Below are positions 1 to 11,900 of a DNA stretch of 64,000 nt, piece after piece (the stretch's first letter is position 1; each line of letters starts with the position of its first letter). Both the position numbers and the translations under genes were made by a program. Source of the stretch: Saccharum officinarum. Its lineage: Eukaryota > Streptophyta > Magnoliopsida > Poales > Poaceae. The stretch lies in contig CM036159.1 of the NCBI GenBank assembly GCA_020631735.1, forward strand, positions 95,094,656 through 95,158,655. The letters run 5' to 3'. The notes under the pieces are model-generated. The model had not been told where the DNA came from and made no database searches. It saw only the letters and a program-made list of their open reading frames with translations.

Positions 1-1400
1 CCCAGTCAGCGTCGGTGTAGACAACGAGGTCGGTGGAGGAGGCCCGGTGGAGGAGGAGGCCGTAGTCGAGGGTGCCCCGGAGGTAGCGGAGGAGACGCTT
101 GAGAGCCGTGAGGTGAGGCTCCCGGGGATCATGCATGTGGAGGCAGACCTGCTGAACTGCATAGGTGATGTCCGGCCGGGTGAAGGTGAGGTACTGAAGG
201 GCCCCGGCAAGACTCCTGTACGCAGTGGGGTCGTCCACCGGAGGTCCCTCAGCCTCAGACAGCTTACCCTGAATGTCGACCGGGGTGGAGCAGGGCTTGC
301 AATCAGACATCCCAGCCCGCTCCAGGATATCCCGAGTGTACTGCCTCTGGTGAAGAAGGAGCCCAGCAGGACGGTGCTCAACAGTGACACCGAGAAAGTG
401 ATGGAGCTCACCCAGGTCCTTCATCGCAAACTCCTGCTGGAGAGCTGCTATGATCCGGCGGAGAAGATGCTCGCTGGAGGCGGTGAGGACAATGTCATCA
501 ACATAGAGTAACAAGTATGCAGTGTCGGCCCCATGGTGGTAGACGAACAGGGACGTATCCGACTTGGCCTCCATGAACCCCCGGGTCAGCAAGAAAGCAG
601 CAAACCGGTGGTTCCACGCCCGAGGTGCCTGCTTGAGGCCATAGAGTGACCTGTTGAGCCGGCAGACCATGTCAGGGCGGGTGTTGTCGACAAACCCCGC
701 CGGCTGACTGCAGTACACCGTCTCGGTAAGAAGGCCGTGGAGGAAGGCGTTCTTGACGTCCAGCTGGTGGACGGGCCAAGACCGAGCAAGTGCCAGTGAT
801 AGTACGGTACGGACGGTGGCCGGCTTGACCACCGGGCTGAAGGTCTCATCGTAGTCGACGCCGGGGCGCTGAGTGAAACCCCGGAGGACCCATCGAGCCT
901 TGTAGCGCTCGAGAGAGCCGTCCGCTCGGCGCTTGTGAGTCCAAATCCACTTGCCGGTGACAACATTGGCGCCCGGCGGCCGGGGCACCAACTCCCACGT
1001 CTGGTTGGCGAGTAGTGCGGCGTACTCCTCTTCCATCGCGCGGCGCCAGAGAGGGTCCAGCAGGGCGTCGCGGACGGAGGAGGGTACCGGAGAGACCACC
1101 GCGTCGCCGGTCGAAGCCTCGAGGGCACGAGGCGGCAGGGTGCCAGCCGCGTGCCGTGTCACCATCGGGTGAACATGCCGCGGGTGTCGGTGAAGTAGCG
1201 GCGGGTGGTAGACCGGCGGGACACCACGGGCCGGCGGAGACAGTGGCGGTGGTGTCGGTGTTCCCGGCGGAGAAGGGACCGGGACCACGGGCGGCGGGGG
1301 CTGCGGCCTGCGCTGGTATACCCGTACCGGCGCGGCAAACCTCGACGGAGCCGCCGGGGCAGGTGCCGAGACAGGATCCGGCGTCGGCAACCGACACGAC
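1..1400 (-). pseudogene. Copia A reverse transcriptase and partial RNase H
   Basis: In the minus frame below about 1400 the copia RT blocks follow in order: the [13 protein letters not shown] start, the [17 protein letters not shown] block, [10 protein letters not shown] and the catalytic YVDD at about 492-512 ([10 protein letters not shown]). The frame appears open to position 1, where RNase H has just begun (VYTDADW). It is in a different frame from the upstream integrase because of the C-run shift near 1400, so as read it cannot be translated as one polyprotein. The rest of RNase H, the polypurine tract and the 3' LTR lie outside. Confidence 0.8.
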
Positions 1401-4400
1401 CCCCCGGGGCAGAAGCGGGGGACGAAGGCCCCGGGTCTGCACCAACTGGAGAAGACGGGGCCGCGCCGGAGGACGAGGGGCCCGGACTCGCAGGGGAGCG
1501 GGGACCGGTGGCCGGCTCAGAACGCGGCGAGGCGGTACCTGCAGGAGACCACAAAGAAGGTGGCTGAACCACCGGGTCAGTGGGAAACAGATCGGGTGGG
1601 TCAGTGACCGGAGGTGTAGTGGTGCTGGAAAAGGGAAAGACGGACTCATCGAAGACCACATGGCGCGAGATGAGAACACGTCGGGAGGTAAGGTCGAAGC
1701 ACCGGTACCCCTTGTGGTCAGGGGAGTACCCGAGGAAGACACAGAGCGTGGAGCGAGGGTCCAGCTTGTGAGAAGAAGTGGCTGCAGTGTTGGGGTAACA
1801 AGCACACCCGAACACGCGAAGGTGATCATACCGAGGCGGGGTACCAAAGAGGGCGTGGTGAGGAGTGGGAGCGGGACAGGCAGCGGAAGGAAGGCGGTTA
1901 AGAAGGTAGGTGGAAGTATGCAGGCCCTCAGCCCAGAAGCGAGCAGGAAGAGAGGCCTGAAACAGGAGAGTGCGCACGGTGTCGTTTGTGGTGCGAATCA
2001 TCCGCTCGGCCTTGCCATTCTGCGAGGAGGTGTATGGGCAAGACATGCGGAGCTGAACACCGTGAGAGAGGAAGAAATCTCGGGCGGTGGAGTTATCAAA
2101 CTCGCGACCATTGTCACACTGGACGGCCTTGATGGTGAGACCGAACTGAGTGGACACCCAAGTAAAGAAGTGGAGGAGCGTGGTAAACGTATCAGACTTC
2201 GCACGAAGAGGAAAAGTCCACGAATAATGCGAAAAATCATCAACAACCACAAGGTAGTACTTATAACCAGAAATGCTCATAATAGGAGATGTCCAAAGGT
2301 CGCAATGTACAAGATCAAAAACACGGGCCGCATGGGAAGTAGAACTAGAAAAAGGAAGACGAACATGTCGGCCCAATTGGCACGCATGACACAAGTGCTC
2401 ATCAGGAGCTCGAGTACATGGAAGACCAGAGCTACGACTGAGCTGTATCAGGGCATCACGTCCAGGATGGCCGAGGCGCCGGTGCCAGGTGGTGGAGGAA
2501 GAGGAAGCGACGAAGGCAGCTGACAAAACGGGCGGCGAAGAAGATGAAGGAGCCGCCGGGAAGCGAAGTGTGTAAAGGGGCCCGGTGCTGTCACATCGGA
2601 GCAGAGGACGCCGGGAAGCCAAATCCTTTACAGTAAGACCAGAAGAGTCAAATTCCACAGAGCAAGAATTGTCAGCTGTAAAACGTCGAATAGAAAGAAG
2701 ATTATGAACCATAGAAGGAGCAACAAGAACATCAGGAAGACGAAAGGAGCCATGAGCACCGGCGGTACCCACAGACGAGACAGGAATACAAGAACCATTA
2801 GCGACCATAATGGACGAAGGAAGAGAGGAAGGAGAGTGAATCGACGAAAGTATACCGGGGTCAGGAGTAGTGTGGTAGGTGGCCCCCGAATCAGCGATCC
2901 ACTCGGGACCAGCCGGAGGTGTCAGGCTCATGGTGCTGAACGAGCGAGCCAGGGCCGCCTGATCCCAGCCGGCGACCCCCGGTGGAGTCCCGAAAGGTGG
3001 AACCCACGACGTAGCAGGGAAAACACCAGGCGAAGGACCGGCTGGAGGAGTCCCGGTGAGCATGGCCATCGGTGGGCGAGTATCGGCTCCGGGGGCGTGG
3101 TAGGGCCACATAGAGATGCGACCGGACCACGGGTTCTGGAACGAAGGCCACGGTGCCCGCCCGTGTGTGCCAGACGGTGCAGGAGCGTGGGGTTGAGCAC
3201 CCCGGCCACCCCCGCGGCCCCCCCCACGGCGACGACGAGAGCCACGGCCCCCCCCACCTCCGCTCGGCCCGGAGGGAGGAGGACCCAGGAGAGACGACGA
3301 TGGCGGAGCCGACGACCGCGGTGGAGCAGTAGGACGCGGCGGAGTAGCAGCCAGGGCCGTCGAGGAGGACGAGGAAGTGGTAGAGCCCGGCTGGAGGCCC
3401 TGAGTGAGCTCCTCCATGACGAGATCGTCACGGACCTCCAAGAAGGTGGGAAAAGGCCTCTGGCGGGTGATCCACGTCCGGAGGTGGGCGTAGCGGTCAC
3501 TGAGCCCCCGGAGGACGTTGAGGACCAAGATGCGATCCTCGACGGGCCACCCGAGATCCCCAAGGGAGTCAGCCATGCCCTTCATCCGACGGCAGAACTC
3601 GCCGACGGAGAGGTCACCCTGGACGAAGGTGCGGAAACTCGCGTCGAGACGCAGTGCCCGGGCCTCAGCGTTGCCCAGGAACTGGCCCTCGAGGGCGAGC
3701 CAAGCCCGGCGCGCATCCGGAGAGGTGCGGACGAGGTCGTGGAGGTCCAGAGAGATCGTCCCCAAGATCCAGGAGAGAACGATGCTGTCGAGACGAAGCC
3801 ACGACGGCGTCTGGACGGCGACCAGGGTGTCGACGAGGACGTGGTCGTCGAGGGCGTAGCGGCGAAGGGTGAGGAGGACCAGGTCCCGCCAGCGGGCGTA
3901 CGAGGGGGACTCCGGCTCGAGGACGACCGGAACGAGCAGGCGAATGTTCTGGACCCCCCCGCCTGGTAGTGCAGCTGAGCCACGAGCGGGTCGGCCGGGT
4001 CGTGCCAGAGGACGGCGGTGTGAGACACGCGGCGACCCGGCGAGGCAGAGGAGTGGGCCCCAACGTCCTGGCCGACGGGGGATGAGAGGAGCCGCTCCGC
4101 CTCGGCGATCTGGCGAGCCAGGGCATCGGCCGCTTCGCGCTCGTGCTCCCACACGAGGGCGGCCGCCCGCACCCGAGCCTGCCCCTCCGCGGCAGAGGCA
4201 CGCGCGGCGGCGAGGGCAGCGGCGAGAGACGAAGCGTCACGTCCGGCGTAGATCTGGGAAAGGAGAGGTGGCGGGGCCGGGAAGGCCTGGGCACCGGCAG
4301 GAGAGAGGTTGCCGGCGTCCAGCCCGGCGCCGGTAAGGTGGATGGGGGGCTGCTGGACAGCAGGTTGGGCACCATCAGTGGCCGGGAGTTGGGGCTGAGG

Positions 4401-4880
4401 GTCCCCATCGGCCCCATCAGTGGCACCCGGGTCCTCAACCGCCGCAGAGGAGAGCACCTGGGCAGGTGCGGGTTGCCCAGTGGCGGCAGGAGGAGGAAGG
4501 ATGGGCTGGCGCAGCTGTGGCTGTGGGCTGGACAGCGCTGCGGCAGGGAGAGAAAAGGGGCGGCCGGCACTGGGACCAGCGCCCTCCAGGCCAGCACCCT
4601 GCAGGCCCGCTCCAGGGAGGAGCGCCAGGGGGCCAGGGGCGGCGGGAAGGGAGGCACCAGGGAGGGAGCCAGGGAGTCCGGCTGCGCTGGGGAAGAGGCC
4701 GGCGGTGGCAGCCGCGCCGGGAAGAAGACCCGCAGCAGCGGCCCCGCCAGGGAGAAGTGCGGCGGCGCCAGGAGCAGGGGAAGTGGCGCCGGTGAGCACC
4801 TGGGCCCAGGTGGAGGAAGAAGAGGAGAGGGGTGGGAAGTGAGAATAGAGGGAGGGAGGGGGAGGTGGACGGCCAGCCAT
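1159..4880 (-). pseudogene. Copia A gag, protease and integrase (frameshifted)
   Basis: Translation starts at the ATG at 4880 (MAGRPPPPP), a start shared by the sister elements. A proline/alanine-rich leader of about 300 residues precedes the copia gag capsid-like region (around 3950-3420). A glycine/arginine-rich stretch replaces a zinc knuckle. The protease has the DSG triad motif ([11 protein letters not shown]). Integrase has the HHCC finger (WHRRLGHPG ... CHACQLG) and D-D-E core ([27 protein letters not shown]). Two one-base shifts, in C runs near 3955 and 1400, break the frame. Between them 997 codons are open. Confidence 0.85.
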
Positions 4881-4972
4881 GGCTCACCGGCTAGCCGGCG
4901 GCGGCCACAGGGAGGTGGCGGCGGCTGGGCGGCAGGGGAGGGGAAAGAGAGCCTAACCTAGGCTGGATACCA

Positions 4973-5085
4973 TGTTGGAATATGCCATTCTCTATTGCAA
5001 GGGCTAACCCTAGAAGGGTAGCTAAATAGGTTCCATACATGGGCCACATGGGCCTTGGCCTCATGGGCCTACATATACTCCAACA
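4973..5085 (-). repeat. 5' LTR of copia A (113 bp)
   Basis: Bounded by TG..CA on the minus strand and followed by the primer binding site TGGTATCCAGCC (4961-4972). The ends are near-inverted repeats (TGTTGGAGTATATG and CATATTCCAACA). Inside are GGCCCA repeats, a TATTTAG TATA-like box (TATATAG in related LTRs) and a TAGGGTT motif, the same order as in the other short LTRs of this window. Confidence 0.9.
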
Positions 5086-5110
5086 ATAAATACCAAAACA
5101 TCATACATAC

Positions 5111-5965
5111 CAGTATTCCCAATACAGCAACAAGCTTGGCAATAACATTAGGCAACTTTTTGAAATGAAGATCACTTTGGATGGTCCTGTTTGAAATGCT
5201 GTCTCGGATACCACCATAAATCCTTTCCACCCTAAATTTTCCAAATAACAAAGCAACATAAAAAAACCTGTCAAATTTATGAGGTGAAATGAAACAACAG
5301 CAAAAACAAAGCCTTTCAGTCCCAAGCAAGTTGGAGCAGGCTAGAGATAAACCTAACAAGGTCCTCCAACCAATATGATGTAGAAGAATAAAAAAATAGC
5401 ATTAATAAGTACAATAGTAACACTAATTACCAGAGGCGTCCTTCTTTCTCTAGTATAGACGTCAGAATATGATAAATGCTATGGAAGCACTCTACAACAG
5501 CATAGTGCATGTATTCATCCTTCGATATCCTTAGCCAAAGTTCTTCTTGTGAGTCTTTGCAGTCCTCTGCAATCTCTTTGGCCAAGAAAACCTACAAATT
5601 GGAAAGGGGAGGTGCTGATTGAAGAAACAGAATGGAAACAAAACTTGTGAATCAAGCAAGGGAAAACTTTTAAACAGTTAAAGTTGTTTTCGATTTTTGA
5701 CCTTGCTAGCAAGCAAGAAAAGTGGCCACTGCACAATCGGAACCACTCCAACGTCATTTTTGGGCATCAAAAGCAATTCTAATTCACTGCAAATAGGATA
5801 ACAGTCAAACTATATCGACATATAGCAGTCAAGAAAACTGTATCATAGTAGCATAGGAAGAAATACTTACAAACTGTTAATATAATCCTCTTCCCGTAAA
5901 TTCCTCACGATTTCATTCCAGAAGGGGGAGAATCTAGATGCATCAAACTTGTTTAATTCTGTTTC
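5111..5965 (-). CDS. CALS: Callose synthase exon group 3 (4 exons, left copy)
   Basis: Exons 5871-5965, 5702-5786, 5431-5591 and 5111-5231 encode [58 protein letters not shown], and [18 protein letters not shown]. This is the cytoplasmic loop leading to the glucan synthase domain. Every base matches 57463-58317 at a constant offset of 52352; I saw one substitution in the 993-base segment (5335 against 57687 area), and it is intronic. The group is cut off from the next exon by copia A. Confidence 0.9.
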
Positions 5966-8900
5966 CTGGAAAATTTGATGCCCCCAGTGTCAACTCTTTG
6001 TAAATAACAATAAAGAATGGCATACATTATTTATACATACAAATAAATAATTCAAACAAGTATTGTGCTATATCCCAGTGTTGGAGTATGTGTTTAGGCC
6101 CATGAGGCTAAGGCCCATGTGGCCCATGTATGGAACCTATATAGCTACCCTTCTAGGGTTAGCCCTAAGTATGAAAGCATCACTTTCTAACATGGTATCC
6201 AGCCACTTCTTTCTCCCCAGACCCAGCCGCCGGCCCCTGTCTCCATAGCCGCCAGCCTTCCTTGCCGCCGGCGGCCATGGCCGGCCGGCCACCTCCCCCT
6301 CCCTCCTACTTCTCTGTTTTCCCTCCCCTCTCCTCCCCATCCTGGGCTGATCTGCTCCGTTCTCCCTCCTCTGGGGCCGCTACTGGTGGCACCGCCGCTT
6401 TCCCTGGTGGCGCCGCCCAGGGCCATGCCGCTCCTCTCCCTGACGTTCCTGGTGGCGCCGCCCCTCTTAAGGTTGCTGCTGGGAGCCGCGGCTCCCCCAA
6501 CCTTACCCCCACCGCGCCCTCTGCCCTCCTCGGGAACGCGCTCGCCGGGGCCCTGGCAGCGGCAGGCCAGCAGCCATCAGCGGCCACCCCTGTCCTCGGG
6601 TTGGACAGCGGGGGGGACCTGGTGGTGGCCGCCTCCTCTGGTGCCACCTCAGGGACCTCCTCGGGGGCTCTGGATGTCTCCGGTACCACTGCTGCAGCTA
6701 CTGCTCCAGTCACCACGCCCTCCATCACTCCAGTGACTCTTCTTCCCTTGGGCGCCGGGGATGGAGCCGCCCTTGCTGCTGCTCTCGCCGCGGCGGCTGG
6801 TTCGCAGCATGGGGGTGCGGGGATCACTTCTCAAGGCGCAGCCTTCTTCTTTCCCGCTCCATCTTCGCACCCCGCTCCCGTCCACCGTCCCGAATCCGGA
6901 CTCGCCGCCGCTCTCGCCGCTGCCCGGGCTGCTGCCGCGGAGGGGCAGGCCCGTGTGCGCGCCGCTGCACTCGTGTGGGAGCGGGAGCGCGATGCGACCG
7001 ATGCTCTGGCCCGCCAGATCGCCGAGGCGGAGCACCTCCTCGCCTGTCCTGCCGATGTTGGGGCCACTTCCTCCGCCTCGCCGGGACGTCGCGCTTCCCA
7101 CACCGCCGTCCTCTGGCACGACCCGGCCGACCCGCTCGTGGCTCAGCTTCACTACCAGGCCGGGGGGGTCCAGAACATTCGCCTCCTCGTCCCGGTCATC
7201 CTCGAGCCGGAGTCGCCATCCTACGCCCGCTGGCGGGACCTCGTGCTTCTCACTCTTCGCCGCTACGCCCTCGACGACCACGTCCTCGTTGACGCTTCGG
7301 TCGCCGTCCAGACCCCGTCGTGGTTTCGCCTGGACAGCATCGTCCTCTCCTGGATCATGGGGACGATCTCTCTGGACCTCCACGACCTCGTCCGCACCTC
7401 TCCTGACGCGCGTCGGGCGTGGCTCGCCCTTGAGGGTCAGTTCCTGGGCAACGCCGAGGCTCGGGCTCTGCGCCTCGACGCGAGCTTCCGGATGTTCGTC
7501 CAGGGTGACCTCTCCGTCAACGAGTTCTGCTGTCGGATGAAGGGCATGGCGGACTCCCTGGGGGACCTCGGGTGGCCCGTGGAGGACCGCATCTTGGTCC
7601 TCAACGTCCTCCGGGGGTTCAGTGACCGCTACGCCCACCTCCGGACGTGGATCACCCGCCAGCGGCCCTTCCCCACCTTCCTGGAGGTCCGTGACGATCT
7701 TGTCATGGAGGAGCTCACGCAGGGCCTCCAGCCGGGATCCACCACTTCCACAGGGTCCTCGTCGTCCTCGACGGCCCTGGCTGCTACTTCGCCGCGTCCG
7801 TCTGCTCCACCACGGTTGACCGCTCCACCGCCGCAGTCTCTCCTGGGTCCTCCTCCCTCCGGCGGGGTGGACATACCCAGGCCCCGGCACCAGGTGTTCC
7901 GCAGGGAGGGGCCACATGGCCCTCTTTCCAGCACCCGTGGTCTGGGCGCATCTCTATGTGGCCCTACCACGCCACTGGTGCCGACTTGCGTCCACCGGTG
8001 GCCATGCTCACCGGAGCTCCTCCGGCTCCCCCTGCTGGTCCTCCACCCGGCGTCTTCCCGGCTACGGCGTGGACTCCACCTCCTGGGACTCTCCCGGGGG
8101 TTGCTGGATGGGAACAGGCAGCCCTGGCTCGCTCGTTCAGCACCATGGGCCTGACGCCTCCGGTTGGACCCGAGTGGATCGCTGATTCGGGTGCCACCTA
8201 CCACACTACTCCTGACCCCGGTATACTTTCGTCGATTCACTCTCCCTCTTCCTCTCTTCCTTCGTCCATTATGGTCGCTAATGGTTCTTGTATTCCAGTC
8301 TCTTTTGTGGGTACCGCCGGTGCTCATGGCTCCTTTCGTCTTCCAGATGTTCTTGTTGCTCCTTCTATGGTTCATAATCTTCTTTCTATTCGACGTTTTA
8401 CAGCTGACAATTCTTGTTCTGTGGAATTTGACTCTTCTGGTCTTACTGTAAAGGATTTGGCTTCCCGGCGTCCTCTGCTCCGATGTGATAGCACTCGAGC
8501 TCATGATGAGCAACGGTGTCATGCGTGCCAATTGGGCCGACATGTTCGTCTTCCGTTTTCTAGCTCTACTTCCCATGCGGCCCGTATTTTTGATCTTGTA
8601 CATTGCGACCTATGGACATCTCCTATTCTGAGTATTTCCGGTTATAAGTACTATCTTGTGGTTGTTGATGATTTTTCGCATTATTCGTGGACTTTTCCTC
8701 TCCGTGCGAAGTCAGATACGTTTACCACGCTCCTTCACTTCTTTTCTTGGGTGTCTACACAGTTCGGCCTCCCCATCAAGGCCGTCCAGTGTGACAATGG
8801 TCGCGAGTTTGATAACTCCACCTCCCGCGATTTCTTCCTCTCTCACGGTGTTCAGCTCCGCATGTCTTGTCCATACACCTCTTCGCAAAATGGCAAGGCT

Positions 8901-11900
8901 GAGCGGATGATTCGCACCACCAATGACACCGTGCGTACCCTTCTGTTTCAGGCCTCTCTTCCCGCTCGCTTCTGGGCTGAGGGCCTGCACACCTCCACCT
9001 ACCTTCTTAACCGTCTTCCTTCCGCGGCCTGCCCCGCTCCCACTCCTCACCACGCCCTCTTCGGTACCCCGCCTCGGTACGATCACCTCCGCGTGTTTGG
9101 GTGTGCGTGTTACCCCAACACCGCTGCCACTTCTTCTCACAAGCTGGACCCTCGCTCCACGCTCTGTGTCTTCCTCGGGTACTCCCCGGATCACAAGGGG
9201 TACCGGTGCTTTGACCTTACCTCCCGACGGGTTCTCATCTCTCGTCATGTGGTGTTCGATGAGTCCGTCTTTCCCTTTTCTAGCACCACCACCCCTCCGG
9301 TACCTGACCCACCCTCCCTGTTTCCCACTGACCCGGTGGTCCGGCCACCTTTTTCGTGGTCTCCTGCAGGTACCGCTTCGCCGCGTGCCGGACCGGCCTC
9401 CTGTCCCGGATCCCCAGCAGGTCCGTGCCCGTCGTCCTCGGGCGCGGCCCCGTCCTCTCCGGTTGGTGCAGACCCGGGGCCTTCGTCCCCCGCTGCTGCC
9501 CCGGGGGGGTCATGTCGGTCGACGACGCCGAATCCCGTCCCGGCACCTGCCCCGGCACCTCCGTCGAGGTTCGCCGCGCCGGTACGAGTGTACCAGCGCA
9601 GGCCGCGGCCGCCGCCGCTCGCGCTCCCTTCTCCACCGGGGACACCGACACCACCGCCGCTGTCTCCGCCGGCTCGTGGTGCCCCGCCGGTCTACCACCC
9701 GCCGCTGCTGCACCGACACCCGCGGCATGTTCACCCGATGGTGACACGACACGCGGCTGGCGCCCTGCCGCCTCGTGCCCTCGAGGCTTCGACCGGCGAT
9801 GCGGTGGTCTCTCCGGTACCCTCCTCCGTCCGCGACGCCCTGTTGGACCCTCACTGGCGCCGCGCGATGGAAGAGGAGTACGCCGCGCTACTCGCCAACC
9901 AGACGTGGGAGTTGGTGCCCCGGCCGCCAGGCTCCAACGTCGTCACCGGCAAGTGGATTTGGACCCACAAGCGCCGGGCCGACGGCTCTCTCGAGCGCTA
10001 CAAGGCTCGCTGGGTCCTCCGGGGTTTCACTCAGCGCCCTGGCGTCGACTACGATGAGACCTTCAGCCCGGTGGTTAAGCCGGCCACCGTCCGTACCGTG
10101 CTATCGCTGGCACTTGCTCGGTCTTGGCCCGTCCACCAGCTGGACGTCAAGAACGCCTTCCTCCACGGCCTTCTTACCGAGACGGTGTACTGCAGTCAGC
10201 CGGCGGGGTTCGTCGACACCACCCGTCCTGACATGGTCTGCCGGCTCAACAGGTCCCTCTACGGCCTCAAGCAGGCACCTCGGGCGTGGAACCACCGGTT
10301 CGCCGCTTTCTTGCTGACCCTGGGGTTCATGGAGGCCAAGTCTGATACGTCCCTGTTCGTCTACCACCATGGAGCCGACACTGCATATTTGCTGCTCTAT
10401 GTTGATGACATTGTCCTCACCGCCTCCAGCGAGCCACTTCTCCGCCGGATCATCACCGCTCTCCAGCAAGAGTTCGCGATGAAGGATCTGGGTGAGCTCC
10501 ACCACTTCCTCGGTGTCACTGCTGAGCACCGTCCTGCCGGGCTCCTTCACCAGCGACAGTACACTCGGGACATTCTGGAGCGGGCTGGGATGTCTGACTG
10601 CAACCCCTGCTCCACTCCGGTCGACACTCAGGGCAAGCTGTCTGAGGCTGAGGGACCACCGGTGGCCGATCCCACTGCGTACAGGAGTCTCGCCGGGGCC
10701 CTTCAGTACCTCACCTTCACCCGGCCGGACATCACCTATGCAGTTTAGCAGGTCTGCCTCCATATGCATGACCCCCGGGAGCCTCACCTCACGGCTCTCA
10801 AGCGCCTCCTCCGCTACCTCCGGGGCACGCTCGACTACGGCCTCCTCCACCGGGCCTCCTCCACCGACCTCACCGTTTACACCGACGCTAACTGGGCCGG
10901 TTGCCCGGATACTCGCCGCTCCACCTCCGGCTACGCCGTCTTCCTGGGCGGCAACCTGGTGTCTTGGTCGTCCAAGCGCCAGCCGGTGGTCTCCCGGTCC
11001 AGCGCCGAGGCGGAGTACCGCGCCGTTGCTAACGGCGTGGCGGAGGCCGCCTGGCTCAGGCAGCTGCTTGCGGAGTTGCACACTCCGCCCTCCCGGAGCA
11101 CACTGATCTACTGCGACAACGTCAGTGCGGTCTACCTCTCCACCAACCCCATCCAGCACCAGCGGACCAAGCATGTGGAGATCGACCTCCACTTTGTCCG
11201 TGATCGGGTGGCCATGGGCGAGGTGCGGGTCCTTCATGTTCCGACGACCTCCCAGTTTGCGGACATCTTCACCAAAGGCCTCCCGTCCTCGACTTTCGCC
11301 GAGTTTCGCTCCAGCCTCAACATCACCGGTGGCTAGTTGCGTCTGTGGGGGGTTGTGTGTGTTCTTTCTTGTTCAGCCTTGAACTCCGCTGCGCCGGTAG
11401 TTCAGACTGCGGGGGGTGTTAGAGTATGTGTTTAGGCCCATGAGGCTAAGGCCCATGTGGCCCATGTATGGAACCTATATAGCTACCCTTCTAGGGTTAG
11501 CCCTAAGTATGAAAGCATCACTTTCTAACACCCAGATCCCCGAAAAGATTGAAAAAATAGGATCAAAATGTACATCTACTCAGAGGTCAAAATCAATATA
11601 CAAAGAAGATCCATAACAATGACGACTCATACCTGACCAGAAGATAGCAGTTGCTTCCTGTATAAAGGATTAAAACCAGCTTTAGATTATGAAAACAAAG
11701 AAGATAAACAAGAAACTAGGAGGACATCACAAACCTTTTTGGAACAGCAACATTCAGTCTATGCATGAATTCTCTAGGAAACTTCTCAAAGAATCTATGA
11801 ACTGCCTCGACATTACTAATCTGTAAACACAAATAAAAATACCAGACAGCATAGATTAACAAACAAACAAATACATGTTCTTTTATATTTCCATTCCACG

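Larger units (their letters stand above)
1..5085 (-). mobile_element. Copia A: Ale/Retrofit-like LTR retrotransposon, 3' end outside window
   Basis: Read on the minus strand: 5' LTR, primer binding site complementary to initiator tRNA-Met, then gag, protease, integrase, reverse transcriptase and part of RNase H, which runs off the left edge. The order PR-IN-RT-RH defines Ty1/copia. RT wording such as [19 protein letters not shown] and the very short LTR suggest the Ale/Retrofit (Hopscotch-like) lineage; that lineage call is from memory of the family. It lies in a callose synthase intron, in the same orientation as the gene, only 25 bases past the splice donor of the exon at 5111-5231. The near-identical locus at 57437/57438 lacks it, which gives the empty site. 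The first five right-flank bases (ATAAA) are the expected target duplication, but the left copy is out of view. Confidence 0.9.
6079..11530 (+). mobile_element. Copia B1: full-length Ale-like LTR retrotransposon, antisense in callose synthase intron
   Basis: Complete structure: target duplication CCCAG at 6074-6078 and 11531-11535, two 114-bp LTRs differing at one base, primer binding site 6193-6204 (TGGTATCCAGCC), gag, PR, IN, RT, RNase H, and a purine/G-rich tract just before the 3' LTR (11405-11416). It sits in the intron between exons 11633-11657 and 5871-5965, opposite to the gene. One difference in 114 LTR bases implies a young insertion, although short LTRs date poorly. The sister copy at 58431 sits at the identical target site. 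Coding capacity is broken by one frameshift, one in-frame stop and one integrase deletion. Confidence 0.95.

Noticed and set aside
1015..2523. Plus-strand ORF of 502 codons
   Set aside because: Antisense shadow of copia A pol; composition is Arg/Gly-rich and no domain is present, while the minus frame gives clear integrase motifs.
2704..3969. Plus-strand ORF of 421 codons
   Set aside because: Antisense of copia A gag and protease; GC-rich third-position effect only.
6649..7917. Minus-strand ORF of 422 codons (repeated at 58985-60289)
   Set aside because: Antisense of copia B gag. It recurs in both copies because the DNA is duplicated, not because the protein is conserved.
10101..11237. Minus-strand ORF of 378 codons
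   Set aside because: Antisense of RT-RNase H; no independent homology or start context.
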